Assembly: GCA_963678925.1 (NCBI GenBank)
Contig: OY787533.1
Location: 1-64,000 of the forward strand
Length of the DNA: 64,000 nucleotides
Direction of reading: 5' to 3'
From: G963665925 sp963678925
GTDB lineage: Bacteria; Bacillota; Clostridia; Peptostreptococcales; Acidaminobacteraceae
Shown: positions 44,585 to 53,596 of the stretch, piece by piece
Layout: every line of letters starts with the position of its first letter
Position numbering within the stretch: position 1 is the first letter of the stretch
The notes under the pieces: generated by a model
The model's database searches: none
What the model was told of the DNA's origin: nothing
What the model saw: the letters and a program-made list of their open reading frames with translations, nothing else
Position numbers and translations under genes: made by a program

Positions 44585-46204
44585 ATGCAAGCAGCCAATT
44601 ATATCGTAAAATGCCTTGAAGAACATGGCGTTGATACGATTTTCGGTTACCCAGGAGGCGCGGTTTTACCGCTCTACGAAGCACTCCGTAAATCCAATAT
44701 CACTCATTATTTATCCAGTCACGAGCAATGCGTTGTCCATTCAGCAAGTGGATACGCAAGAGCAAAGGAGAAAGCAGGTGTCTGCATCGTCACATCAGGT
44801 CCTGGTGCAACGAATGCACTGACCGGCATAGCAACAGCTTATGCCGACTCCATACCACTGGTTGTAATTTCGGGTCAGGTGCCTACATACGCTATTGGGA
44901 AAGATGTATTTCAGGAAGCGGATATCATAGGTGCCTCAGAACCCTTTACAAAGCACAATTTTTTAGTCCAAAGCGCCAATGAGCTCCCAGAAATCCTGCG
45001 CCGTGCCTTCCATATTGCACAGACAGGTAGACCGGGTCCTGTACTCATCGATATACCTTCCGATATTCAGAAAAACATGATTTCTTCGGCAGCGATGAAC
45101 CTTGGAAAGCTGGACATACCGGGTTATAAGCCAGTCAAAAACGGCCATCCTAAGCAAATCAGGAAGGCGCTTCACATTCTTCAGACGAGCCGAAAGCCCC
45201 TGATTGTTGCTGGAGGCGGCATTATGCGTGCAAAGGCGACAAAGAACCTGCTTGAGTTCGTAGAAAAATCTGCGATTCCTGTGGTTCATACCATGATGGG
45301 AAAAGGCGCTATTCCAGAAGACAGCCCCTTTGCCCTTGGCATGATCGGCGGACACGGTCACAGCCTTGCACGACAGGCAATCAAAGAGGCCGATGCCATC
45401 ATGATTATCGGTGCGAGAATCTCAAACCGGGCTGTGATCGGTCTGGACCTTGAACACAAGGATAAGAGCATTATCCATATCGACGTTGATCCGGCTGAGG
45501 TTGGCAAAAACCTGAATACACATATTCCGGTGGTTGGTGACGCAACACGGATTCTTGATGAGCTGACTGAGCGAACAGATCAGTGTACGGGTCCAAAATG
45601 GTTCGACAGTCTGGAAAATGAAGACCTCAGCACAATCATGAGTGACCAGTTCAATCCTGTTAATATCATGAAGGCACTCGATGCCGGCATTAGAGACAAC
45701 GCCATTATTACAACCGATGTCGGACAGCACCAGATTTGGGCAGCACGACATCTGCCGGTTCATGGCACGAGACAGTTTTTCACCTCAGGTGGACTGGGTA
45801 CCATGGGCTACGGACTGCCTTCAGCAATCGGCGCTGCGGTCGCACAGGGCAAGGACAATCAAGTTGTCTGTATTACCGGTGACGGCAGTATCCAGATGAC
45901 ACTCTCAGAGCTTGGTATTGCCAAAGGCACGGGATGTCCAATCCTGTTCATATTGCTTAACAACAGCCGCCTTGGCATGGTTCGCGAGCTACAGGATAAG
46001 GCCTACGGTTCAGATTCATATTTCGGTATTAATCTGGACAACAATCCCGATTTCTGCAAAATTGCAGACGCATACGGCCTTAAGCAATACAAAACAGCAA
46101 CACTCAGTGAGTTCAGCGACGCACTTGATGCCTACTCAAAGAGTCCAGAAGCGACTTTGATTGAATGTATCATAGCGCCTGAAATGAATACAATATGGGG
46201 GTGA
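44585..46204 (+). CDS. ilvB: Acetolactate synthase large subunit
   Basis: 539 residues, thiamine pyrophosphate and FAD enzyme making acetolactate or acetohydroxybutyrate for valine, leucine and isoleucine. The catalytic Glu lies in SSHEQCVVHSASGYA near residue 43; SGPGATNALTGIATA, the FAD-binding middle domain and the TPP motif GDGSIQMTLSELG...NNSRLGM follow. Co-encoded with ilvN, so the biosynthetic type, not the catabolic one. The ATG at 44585 has AGGAGG ten bases upstream; an ATG at 44564 precedes that site. Confidence 0.96.
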   Translation: MQAANYIVKCLEEHGVDTIFGYPGGAVLPLYEALRKSNITHYLSSHEQCVVHSASGYARAKEKAGVCIVTSGPGATNALTGIATAYADSIPLVVISGQVPTYAIGKDVFQEADIIGASEPFTKHNFLVQSANELPEILRRAFHIAQTGRPGPVLIDIPSDIQKNMISSAAMNLGKLDIPGYKPVKNGHPKQIRKALHILQTSRKPLIVAGGGIMRAKATKNLLEFVEKSAIPVVHTMMGKGAIPEDSPFALGMIGGHGHSLARQAIKEADAIMIIGARISNRAVIGLDLEHKDKSIIHIDVDPAEVGKNLNTHIPVVGDATRILDELTERTDQCTGPKWFDSLENEDLSTIMSDQFNPVNIMKALDAGIRDNAIITTDVGQHQIWAARHLPVHGTRQFFTSGGLGTMGYGLPSAIGAAVAQGKDNQVVCITGDGSIQMTLSELGIAKGTGCPILFILLNNSRLGMVRELQDKAYGSDSYFGINLDNNPDFCKIADAYGLKQYKTATLSEFSDALDAYSKSPEATLIECIIAPEMNTIWG

Positions 46205-46209
46205 ACACG

Positions 46210-46686
46210 ATGAGACAGCACTATCTTTCCGTACTGGTGGAGAATCACTCAGGTGTTCTCTCCAGAATCGCCGGTCTTTTTGGCAGACGCGGCTACAATA
46301 TCGACAGCCTATCCGTAGGCACCACAGAAGCGCCAAACATATCAAGAATGACAATTGGCGTAACCTGTGACGACAAGCTTCTGGAGCAGATCATCAAACA
46401 GCTTCACAAGCTGATTCCCGTTCTAAAGGTCAATGAGCTGGACCACACAAATGCCATGATGCACGAGCTTGCACTGATTAAGGTTCGCGTAGATGTGAAA
46501 AAGAGACGTGAAGTCATGGATCTGGCAGAAATTTTCAAGGGTAAAATTGTCGACGTGTCTGACTCGACACTGACAGTTTCCATTCTCGGTCCACAGGACA
46601 AAATAGACGCGGCGGTACTTCAGCTTCAGCCTTACGGAATCAAGGAAATGATCCGTACTGGCGCAACTGGACTGCAACGCGGATAG
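46210..46686 (+). CDS. ilvN: Acetolactate synthase small (regulatory) subunit
   Basis: 158 residues. N-terminal ACT domain: YLSVLVENHSGVLSRIAGLF and RRGYNIDSLSVG, with the usual second ACT-like C-terminal part. Binds valine and restores activity of the large subunit. The ATG at 46210 has GGGGGTG upstream inside the end of ilvB, so the two are coupled; an ATG at 46195 is less likely. Confidence 0.95.
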   Translation: MRQHYLSVLVENHSGVLSRIAGLFGRRGYNIDSLSVGTTEAPNISRMTIGVTCDDKLLEQIIKQLHKLIPVLKVNELDHTNAMMHELALIKVRVDVKKRREVMDLAEIFKGKIVDVSDSTLTVSILGPQDKIDAAVLQLQPYGIKEMIRTGATGLQRG

Positions 46687-46701
46687 CATGACAACAAAGA
46701 A

Positions 46702-46734
46702 AACAGGGTGTGTGCATACACCCTGTTTTTTATT
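46702..46734 (+). terminator. Terminator after ilvN
   Basis: AACAGGGTGT-gtgcat-ACACCCTGTT followed by TTTTATT. Confidence 0.88.
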
Positions 46735-46790
46735 GCCTATCAACTGGTTTTTCCAGTAGTGCCTAGACCTCTTCTTGCAGAGATTTTGTT

Positions 46791-47069
46791 CTAATAGGCG
46801 ACATCGAAGACTTCAGGAACTCCCTCTTCTTCAAAGTCCGCCTGTTTTATTTGAACGTCTGTAACGCGGGAGTATGAAGGGCCCTTATGGATTTCACCCA
46901 AGAAATCCAGCAGACGTGTTTCATGGCCAACAGCATAGATGCTGACACTTCCATCAGCCTCGTTGCGAACCCATCCACATATTTCATAACGTCTTGCCGC
47001 CTGTATTGTGAAATAGCGAAATCCAACGCCCTGGACCCGGCCATAAACTTGAATACGCAGTGCTTTCAT
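46791..47069 (-). CDS. acyP: Acylphosphatase
   Basis: 92 residues, typical length. Hydrolyses acyl phosphates such as carbamoyl and acetyl phosphate. Motif I GRVQGVGFR with catalytic Arg18 and motif II GWVRNEADGSV with Asn36 are intact. It follows the chemoreceptor gene by eleven bases on the same strand and may be co-transcribed. Ribosome site AAAGGACGC. Confidence 0.93.
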   Translation of the reverse strand: MKALRIQVYGRVQGVGFRYFTIQAARRYEICGWVRNEADGSVSIYAVGHETRLLDFLGEIHKGPSYSRVTDVQIKQADFEEEGVPEVFDVAY

Positions 47070-47080
47070 AAGCGTCCTTT

Positions 47081-48796
47081 CTACACATGGAACTTCTTCA
47101 TGACATCATCAAGTGTTTCCACGGCATGAATGCTTTCGTCAATAATTGATTTCACCTGCTGACTCTTGTCCATGACATCTCTTGACATGGTCAGAATGGT
47201 TTCCACACCCTTCGCACCGTGTCGAGAGGCTTTTGCAACATCATCAATGGACTGGGATATGCTCTCCATAGATCCGGAAAGCTCTTCTGAGATCGCACTC
47301 AGCTCACCCATGATTTCGTTAAAGGTGTCTGCATCCTTGTTGTACTGGTCCCCAATATCGTTCAGCTTATCGTAGTCATTAAGCACCTGATTCTCCATGA
47401 AATCGAGAATTTCCTTGGAGTCGGATATCAATGTGTTTACCGCTGATTTAACGCTGTTTACCGTTTCCTGAATACTGGAAACCATGTCCTTTGACTGTTC
47501 TGCAAGGCTTCCAACCTCGTTTGCAACCACTGCGAATCCACGACCGGCATCCCCCGCTCTAGCAGCTTCAATAGATGCATTCAGGGCAAGCAGATTGGTC
47601 TGCTCTGTGATGCTCAGAATTGAGTTCAAGAGTTCATCAATGCGCTGCACTGTCGCAGCATGCTCAATGGCATTTTCAAGACGCAATTTCATATCTTCAT
47701 AAATTCCTGTGACTTTTTCACTGGAGGTGTTTGCATCCTTTTTGAGAGAAACCGCCCTGGCATTGACATCACTGGCTCGCATAGCCCCTTCTGTTGCCTT
47801 TTCAGCAACCTGGTCAATGGCAAGTCTAATTTCCTGTATCGTTTCACTGACACGCTCTGCAGCCCCACTCATCTCACCAATACGAAGGGCAATCTCTTCA
47901 GAAGATACTACCGTACTGTCGGTACTCGTGCTCAGCTGTGACATATCCTTGTCCATATCCACAGCACCTTGAGTCAGCTTACCAGAAATCTGTCTCATGT
48001 TATCGAGCAGGGTCCTGAGGCCACTAGAAACCTTGTTAAATGCATTTGCAATTTCACCCAGTTCGTCCTTCTGACTGATTTCGATTTCATTTCTGAAGTC
48101 CAGATTTCTGTACTCATCAGTCCGATTGATAATACTTCGAAGGGTTTTGTTGAGTGGACTGACAATTAGAAATACAAGAATCAGGGACACAATAATAATG
48201 ATGACTGAAATCACAATGACCTGCATGTAAATCGACTGCTGCAGCGCTTTGAGGTCATCAATATATATGCCGGTTCCGACCGTCAGGCCCCAAGGCTTGA
48301 AGCCCTTGATATAAGATAGTTTAGGCTGCGGAGCCTCTTCACCCGGCTTTGGCCACCAGTACTCTACAGTTCCTTCTCCATTTTCATTGACTATGTCAAT
48401 CATTTCCTGGAAAAAGAACTTTCCGTCTTCATCCTGAAGTCCTGTTACATCCTGGCCAATAAGATTTGGCGCATTGGGATGCATTTTCATAAAACCATCA
48501 TAGCCATGGATCCAGTAATATTCCACATCGTTATAGCGCATGGCGCCAATAAGTGTATAAAACTCATCCAGTGCTGTTTCCTTGTCCATGCTGCCAGCCT
48601 GCACCAGATCATAATAATGCTCCAGCTCAGTATAGGGTACATCGACGAGGTCACTCAACTTGGACACCGTCCGTTCTTCAATAATTCCGTTTATCGTTGG
48701 GATGATATAAGCCATGATAAGTACAGTGAATACGAGTATGATGAACACTGCCAGCAGGAGGATTTTATTCCTGATCTTAACGTCATTCAGTTTCAT
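47081..48796 (-). CDS. Methyl-accepting chemotaxis protein with single Cache domain
   Basis: 571 residues. First span near 12-35, extracellular sCache_2-type sensor (MRYNDVEYYWIHGYDGFMKMHPN, broken here for reading, and SYIKGFKPWGLTVGTGIYIDD), second span near 187-210, HAMP, and a long coiled-coil signalling domain whose hairpin tip is NLLALNASIEAARAGDAGRGFAVVANEVGSLAEQS (broken here for reading). sCache_2 receptors commonly bind small organic acids. GGAGTG precedes the ATG at 48796. No che genes in view. Confidence 0.9.
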   Translation of the reverse strand: MKLNDVKIRNKILLLAVFIILVFTVLIMAYIIPTINGIIEERTVSKLSDLVDVPYTELEHYYDLVQAGSMDKETALDEFYTLIGAMRYNDVEYYWIHGYDGFMKMHPNAPNLIGQDVTGLQDEDGKFFFQEMIDIVNENGEGTVEYWWPKPGEEAPQPKLSYIKGFKPWGLTVGTGIYIDDLKALQQSIYMQVIVISVIIIIVSLILVFLIVSPLNKTLRSIINRTDEYRNLDFRNEIEISQKDELGEIANAFNKVSSGLRTLLDNMRQISGKLTQGAVDMDKDMSQLSTSTDSTVVSSEEIALRIGEMSGAAERVSETIQEIRLAIDQVAEKATEGAMRASDVNARAVSLKKDANTSSEKVTGIYEDMKLRLENAIEHAATVQRIDELLNSILSITEQTNLLALNASIEAARAGDAGRGFAVVANEVGSLAEQSKDMVSSIQETVNSVKSAVNTLISDSKEILDFMENQVLNDYDKLNDIGDQYNKDADTFNEIMGELSAISEELSGSMESISQSIDDVAKASRHGAKGVETILTMSRDVMDKSQQVKSIIDESIHAVETLDDVMKKFHV

Positions 48797-48950
48797 GATC
48801 CCACTCCTTTTAATACGCACGCATTAACCCGTGTTAGACTAAAACCTTCAGCTGTTCATAATATACCCCTTCTGTGCAAATTTACACCATTACAGGATGC
48901 TTAATCAGGTTCGTCAGCGTGCTGAAGTTTGAACAATCGCGCAAAACCCA

Positions 48951-48978
48951 AAAAGCCGCTGGCATCCCAGCGGCTTTG
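48951..48978 (-). terminator. Terminator after pheA
   Basis: AAAGCCGCTGG-catc-CCAGCGGCTTT eleven-pair stem; the minus side continues TTTTTGGGTTTT. Ends the aroF-tyrA-aroA-pheA operon. Confidence 0.85.
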
Positions 48979-48991
48979 CTTTCAAGCTATT

Positions 48992-49813
48992 CTAAATCAT
49001 GTCTGCTCTGTATTGTCCGACAATACGGAAATCCTCTGTCATCGACCGAAGACGCTTCATCATGAAAGTCGTACTGAGGTCTTCAAGACTGCCCTCGATA
49101 TCCAGGAAGAAACGGTATGCCCAGTTGGCATTTCGAATCGGTCTGGATTCAATGTGTGCTACATTGTATCCGCCCGATGCAATGAGCGAAAGAATCCCTG
49201 CAAGCGCACCTGGCTCATGTTTCAGAACAAAGCTCAGTGATATCTTGTCAGATTCCATCTCCATTTTAGCCCAGTCTGAAAGCACAAGAAATCTTGTTGC
49301 ATTTCCCTGTTTGTCCTGCATGCCTTCTCTGATGATATCAAGACCGTAAGTCTGTGCAGCATACCGGCTTCCCAGCGCGGCCTGCTTCAGACACTGCTTT
49401 TCATTGACAATACGTGCGCCATTTGCTGTCGTTGCAGTCACAACCTGCTCAGCCGGCGGCAATTTTTTCAAACTCTCATAGCACTGCTTGAACGCCTGAG
49501 GATGTGAATAGATGCACTCGATTTTATCCGGATTGGCATCTGGAAGCGCCAGCAAATGATGCTCAATAAAGAGCTTTTTCTCGCCTGTAATCATAAGATC
49601 ATACTGTTCAATCAGATCGAATACCTCTCCAATCGAACCCGTAGATGAGTTCTCAATCGGCAGTACCGCATGCTGCACTTTCTTTTCCTTCACAGCACGG
49701 CACACTTCCTCAAAAGAGCCCAGTCCGATACCGTCGTATCTGTCTCCGAAAAACATGCGTCCTGCTTCATCACTGAATGCGCCTTCAATACCTGGGAAAC
49801 CGACTCTCTTCAT
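48992..49813 (-). CDS. pheA: Prephenate dehydratase
   Basis: About 273 residues, monofunctional (no chorismate mutase part). Converts prephenate to phenylpyruvate. The catalytic TRF motif lies in GNATRFLVL near residue 170; substrate motifs PIENSSTGSI and YSHPQAFKQC are present. A C-terminal ACT domain (HEPGALAGILSLI, NVAHIESRPI) gives phenylalanine feedback control. The missing mutase activity is supplied by the fused domain on the preceding aroA. GAGGG is seven bases before the ATG at 49813; an ATG two codons earlier is too close. Confidence 0.96.
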   Translation of the reverse strand: MKRVGFPGIEGAFSDEAGRMFFGDRYDGIGLGSFEEVCRAVKEKKVQHAVLPIENSSTGSIGEVFDLIEQYDLMITGEKKLFIEHHLLALPDANPDKIECIYSHPQAFKQCYESLKKLPPAEQVVTATTANGARIVNEKQCLKQAALGSRYAAQTYGLDIIREGMQDKQGNATRFLVLSDWAKMEMESDKISLSFVLKHEPGALAGILSLIASGGYNVAHIESRPIRNANWAYRFFLDIEGSLEDLSTTFMMKRLRSMTEDFRIVGQYRADMI

Positions 49814-49856
49814 ATCCATACCCTCTTTTCATCACTTGTTCTCGACTCACTCTAAC

Positions 49857-51419
49857 CTAATTTTTCTCTATACGTTCAGCCTGTTTCTTTCTGCTTTCAG
49901 ATAAGATTCTTTCGTAAATGGCTTCAATCACATCCCCATCCGATGTCTTTGCATGGGCCTTTAGCTTTTCAAGAAGCTCTTCTTCACGCTTGGCATCCAA
50001 AACATTAATGCCATTTTGCTGCTTGATTTCAGCCACTTTTTCAACAACTTCAAAGCGCTTCTCAATGAGCTCCACAATGGCCTGATCGATTGCAGTAATT
50101 TCACTTCGAAGGGACAGCAGGGGATCATCGAAACGTACGGCATGTCCACCAAGGGATCTCACGTCGTCAAAGAATCCTGGATAAGACTTCTTGATTGCCT
50201 CTGCACCCTCAATGCGGATACTGCCAAAGGTCTTGATTCCAGCTACAGTAAGCGCCATGACGATTCTATGGTCATTCCAGCCCTCCACCTTAGCAGCCAT
50301 CAGTGTCTTAACACCATCGATAATCAGGCCGTCAGGTGTTTCTTCAATGTAGGCACCCAGCTTTTTAAGCTCACTTGTCATGGCTGCAAGCCTGTCCGAC
50401 TCTTTTATTCTAAGGCGTTCAGCATTGATCACCTGTGTACGGCCCTTTGCAAGAGCACCCAGCACCGAAACTGCCGGGCCAAGATCAGGACAGTCCTTGA
50501 GGTCAATGACAGCCCCTTTCAGTTCACTTGGATAAACAACAAGGTCATCGCCACGCCACTCAAGGACGCCGCCCATACTTCTTGCAATATCAATCATAGC
50601 CTTGTCACCTTGCTTTGAAGCCTTTGAAAGCCCTTTCAGAACCAGCGGTTCCTCTCCGAGCAGACCCGCAGCAATAAAGAATGCCGCCTGTGAAAAGTCA
50701 CCTTCCACTTCAAAGTCACAGGCCTTGTATGTCTGATTGCCTCTGATTTTATATCCGCCTTCAAGGGCTTCGACTTCTACGCCAAAGGCTTTGAGTACAT
50801 CGATTGTCAGTTCAACATAGCTTGCCGATTCAAGCTCACCTTCAATCTTGATTTCTGAATCGCCTGGCAGAACAGGAAGTGCCATTAGAAGCCCTGTAAT
50901 GAACTGCGAGCTGATATCGCCCGGTATAGTATAAACACCACTTTTCAGTGCACCCTTTGTTACAAGAGGCAATCTGCCGTCGTACTCATATGCGACACCT
51001 GTTTTATCAAACATATCGATATAAGGCGTAATTGGACGTTCTACAAGCCTTCCGCTGCCTTCAAAGGTTCTGGTTCCATCTGTAACCATTGCGACTGGAA
51101 TCATAAATCTGAGCGTCGAGCCGGATTCTCTCGATTTGACAACTGAGTTGTCATTCCATTTTCCTGATGTGCCAACCATTCGGACATCAAGTGCCATACC
51201 TGACTTTGGATTCTTTGAAACCTGACTTTCAACACCCAGTGACAATAAACAGTCCAGTGTCGCTTCTATGTCATCTGCATTCAGCGCTCTGCTTATGATA
51301 CATTCCTTGTCTGCAAATGCTGCAGCGATAATTGCCCTATGGCTGATACTCTTTGACGGGGGTATCGCAATTTCACCCTTAAATGGCTTTCCACCTGTTA
51401 TGATTTCCACTGTTTTCAC
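49857..51419 (-). CDS. aroA: EPSP synthase fused to a C-terminal AroQ-type chorismate mutase
   Basis: 520 residues. Residues 1-430 form a full EPSP synthase: PPSKSISHRA near 20-29, SGSTLRFM, and the DHRIVMAL region near 380. Residues 432-513 are an AroQ-class chorismate mutase; all E. coli active-site positions can be aligned: Arg438, Arg455, Lys466, Asp475, Arg478, Glu479 and Gln513. The two steps are not consecutive (chorismate synthase acts between them). Start taken as GTG 51419 with GGGAGG very near, or the GTG three codons later. It overlaps tyrA by 41 bases. Confidence 0.95.
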   Translation of the reverse strand: MKTVEIITGGKPFKGEIAIPPSKSISHRAIIAAAFADKECIISRALNADDIEATLDCLLSLGVESQVSKNPKSGMALDVRMVGTSGKWNDNSVVKSRESGSTLRFMIPVAMVTDGTRTFEGSGRLVERPITPYIDMFDKTGVAYEYDGRLPLVTKGALKSGVYTIPGDISSQFITGLLMALPVLPGDSEIKIEGELESASYVELTIDVLKAFGVEVEALEGGYKIRGNQTYKACDFEVEGDFSQAAFFIAAGLLGEEPLVLKGLSKASKQGDKAMIDIARSMGGVLEWRGDDLVVYPSELKGAVIDLKDCPDLGPAVSVLGALAKGRTQVINAERLRIKESDRLAAMTSELKKLGAYIEETPDGLIIDGVKTLMAAKVEGWNDHRIVMALTVAGIKTFGSIRIEGAEAIKKSYPGFFDDVRSLGGHAVRFDDPLLSLRSEITAIDQAIVELIEKRFEVVEKVAEIKQQNGINVLDAKREEELLEKLKAHAKTSDGDVIEAIYERILSESRKKQAERIEKN

Positions 51420-52272
51420 TGCCTCCCAATCGCTTGTCTCTTGTTGTCTCTAAAAATTTGAATATTGCTTCTTTGTCTTCTCTGTCAACCATGCTGATGA
51501 TTTTATGAAGTTCAGCATGCAGTTGGTCCAGAGATTTCAGTAACTCTCTTTTATTTGTAAGGAGAATATCGGTCCACATAATGGGATCTGAACCAGCTAT
51601 CCGCGTTGTGTCCTGATATCCGCCGCCCGTTTCATTGATGGATATGTCATCGTGCAGTATGCTGACCAGCATTGACGCTGCAACATGCGGAACGTGACTT
51701 GATACCGAAACGATTCTGTCATGTTCATTGTAGTCAATGTGCTTTACTAAGGCGCCTATGGCTTCAACAATACGAATGATGGGTTTCTTCCATTCCACAT
51801 TGTCCCCTGTGATATAAAAGGCAGCTCCTGAAAAAAGTTCTGCCGAGCCATTGACGCATCCGCATTTTTCACTGCCGGCCATTGGATGACCGCCTACAAA
51901 CCTTGCATGGGGCGGTAACAATTGCTTTACCAGACGGTGGGGATGGCCCTTTACACTGCCCAAATCTGTGAGCATTGTCGTTTCCCAAATCGATTCGGGA
52001 AATGCTTTCAAAATAGACTCGTATGTTCTTACTGGAGTGGCGAGAACAATCAAATCTGATTGTTCCGCCAACTCTGCAAGTGAATCTGCCGCTCTATCAA
52101 CACATCCTACTTCAAGGGCATTTGCAAGCTCTTCCTTGTTTAAATCAAAACCTATAACTTCAATAGTGCCTATTTTCTCTTTTATTGCCCTTCCAAACGA
52201 TCCACCGATAAGTCCAGTTCCAACAATACCGATTGTTTTGAAGGGAGTCTTAAAGTCAATTTCCTCAATCAT
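51379..52272 (-). CDS. tyrA: Prephenate dehydrogenase
   Basis: 297 residues. NAD-binding loop GIVGTGLIGGSFGRAI near residues 14-29; VGGHPMAGSEKCG and the catalytic His in VSSHVPHVAA follow. Produces 4-hydroxyphenylpyruvate for tyrosine. No fused mutase and no ACT domain. Overlaps aroF by eight bases and aroA by 41 bases, so translation is tightly coupled. Confidence 0.95.
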   Translation of the reverse strand: MIEEIDFKTPFKTIGIVGTGLIGGSFGRAIKEKIGTIEVIGFDLNKEELANALEVGCVDRAADSLAELAEQSDLIVLATPVRTYESILKAFPESIWETTMLTDLGSVKGHPHRLVKQLLPPHARFVGGHPMAGSEKCGCVNGSAELFSGAAFYITGDNVEWKKPIIRIVEAIGALVKHIDYNEHDRIVSVSSHVPHVAASMLVSILHDDISINETGGGYQDTTRIAGSDPIMWTDILLTNKRELLKSLDQLHAELHKIISMVDREDKEAIFKFLETTRDKRLGGSENSGNHNRWKAI

Positions 52273-53095
52273 TGTTAACCACCTCGTGTATCTTCCTCAG
52301 CTCTTTAGCCAACTTTTCAAATTCTTCAGGTCTCAGTGACTGAGGTCCGTCACAAAGGGCATTTTCAGGATCGTTGTGCACTTCAATCATCAGTCCGTCT
52401 GCACCGGCAGCAACCGCTGCCTTTGCCATTGCCGGAACCATTTCACGTCTGCCTGTCGCATGACTTGGGTCTATAATGACTGGTAGATGACTCAGTGTTT
52501 TCACGGCTACGATTGCCGATAGATCCAGTGTGTTTCTCGTGTAATTTTCAAATGTGCGTATGCCGCGTTCACAGAGTATGACTTGGCTGTTGCCTTCTGC
52601 CAGAATGTACTCTGCCGCATTCAGCCATTCGTCGATTGTTGCAGATAAACCGCGTTTCAGAAGGATTGGCTTTCTTGACATGCCCGCACGCTTGAGAAGG
52701 TGGAAGTTTTGCATATTTCGTGCACCAATTTGGATGATGTCAGCAGACTTCTCGACTTCGTCGAAGTCCTCAGTGCTCATCACTTCCGTTATGACAGGAA
52801 TGCCGGTTTTATCGCCAGCCTTCTTCAGTATTTTAAGACCGTCGCCTCCAAGTCCCTGGAAGCTGTATGGTGATGTTCTCGGTTTGAATGCGCCCCCCCT
52901 GAGAACCTGTCCACCGGCATTTTTTACCGAGTCTGCCACAGACATGACCTGGTCTACAGATTCAATGCTGCATGGTCCGCCAATCAGTGTAAGTGTTCCG
53001 CCGCCTATTGTATGGTTGCCAATTCGAATAACTGTATCCTCTTTTTTATGTGCCCGGCTTGTCAATGGATGTACCGGTTGAATATCAAGTGCCAT
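52265..53095 (-). CDS. aroF: 3-deoxy-7-phosphoheptulonate synthase (AroF/KDOPS-like type)
   Basis: 276 residues. First step of the shikimate pathway. The short type I-beta form without an N-terminal ferredoxin-like regulatory domain: IGGPCSIES near residues 38-46, RGGAFKPRTSPYSFQG near 66-81, GARNMQNF, KRGLSATIDEW and IDPSHATGRREMV carry the PEP, sugar phosphate and metal residues. AGGAGG precedes the ATG. First structural gene of aroF-tyrA-aroA/CM-pheA. Without a feedback domain, control probably rests on the attenuator upstream. Confidence 0.95.
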   Translation of the reverse strand: MALDIQPVHPLTSRAHKKEDTVIRIGNHTIGGGTLTLIGGPCSIESVDQVMSVADSVKNAGGQVLRGGAFKPRTSPYSFQGLGGDGLKILKKAGDKTGIPVITEVMSTEDFDEVEKSADIIQIGARNMQNFHLLKRAGMSRKPILLKRGLSATIDEWLNAAEYILAEGNSQVILCERGIRTFENYTRNTLDLSAIVAVKTLSHLPVIIDPSHATGRREMVPAMAKAAVAAGADGLMIEVHNDPENALCDGPQSLRPEEFEKLAKELRKIHEVVNND

Positions 53096-53174
53096 AAGTG
53101 ATTCCTCCTAGTTTATCTCTTCTATCTGAAATTCACGTCAACTATCATCCTTTGAGTTTTCTAAGCTAAACCTA

Positions 53175-53206
53175 TAAAAAAAAGGAGCTCCCAAGTAGGA
53201 ACTCCT
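53175..53206 (-). terminator. Attenuator terminator of the aro operon
   Basis: Minus strand AGGAGTTCC-tacttg-GGAGCTCCT stem (one mismatch) followed by eight T, lying between the leader peptide stop (53229) and aroF (53095). It should stop transcription before aroF unless an alternative pairing forms. Confidence 0.8.
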
Positions 53207-53228
53207 CTGCGCGCGATTTTATATTGCT

Positions 53229-53375
53229 CTAGCAGAATAACTCTCTTTCCTTTTTGGTTTGATATGTGCTCTGAAGTTTTTTGTATGCGAAATAACCAGC
53301 GCTAAAAAAGTAAAAGCCCCAGCTAAAGAAATAAAAATATTCATATGTCGCATTCAATAATTCACGAGTCAACAT
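53229..53375 (-). CDS. Aromatic-rich leader peptide of the aro operon
   Basis: 48 codons from ATG 53375 (GTG 53384 and ATG 53387 are in frame; AGGAGA sits at 53388-53393). Residues 11-31 include YEYFYFFSWGFYFF and YFAY: fourteen of 21 are Phe, Tyr or Trp. The frame lies between a strong promoter and a terminator just before aroF, the classical layout of a translation-coupled attenuator. The hydrophobic stretch could instead be a membrane span, so a small protein is the alternative. Too short for ordinary gene finders. Confidence 0.72.
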   Translation of the reverse strand: MLTRELLNATYEYFYFFSWGFYFFSAGYFAYKKLQSTYQTKKERELFC

Positions 53376-53464
53376 AATAATCACCATTCTCCTAAAGAAA
53401 GTTACCTGGACAAAACTGCAAAATTGTTACGAAACGTTCATATCATTTCGTGTTGTTATTAGGG

Positions 53465-53494
53465 ATTATACTGAATTGTCAGATATAATGTCAA
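53465..53494 (-). promoter_or_regulatory. Promoter of the aro operon leader
   Basis: Minus strand -35 TTGACA (53489-53494), 18-base spacer, -10 TATAAT (53465-53470). Both boxes are consensus, fitting an operon controlled by attenuation rather than initiation. Confidence 0.85.
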
Positions 53495-53596
53495 CGACTT
53501 TTACGAAAAAAGTCTAATATTTATGATACTCAGTGCATATTTTAGCACACTTCAATTTTTTTAAGTACACTGTTTTTTCAATGATTTGACGTTTTT

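Noticed and set aside
46136..46354. Minus strand frame within ilvB-ilvN
   Set aside because: It is a shadow of two well supported genes.
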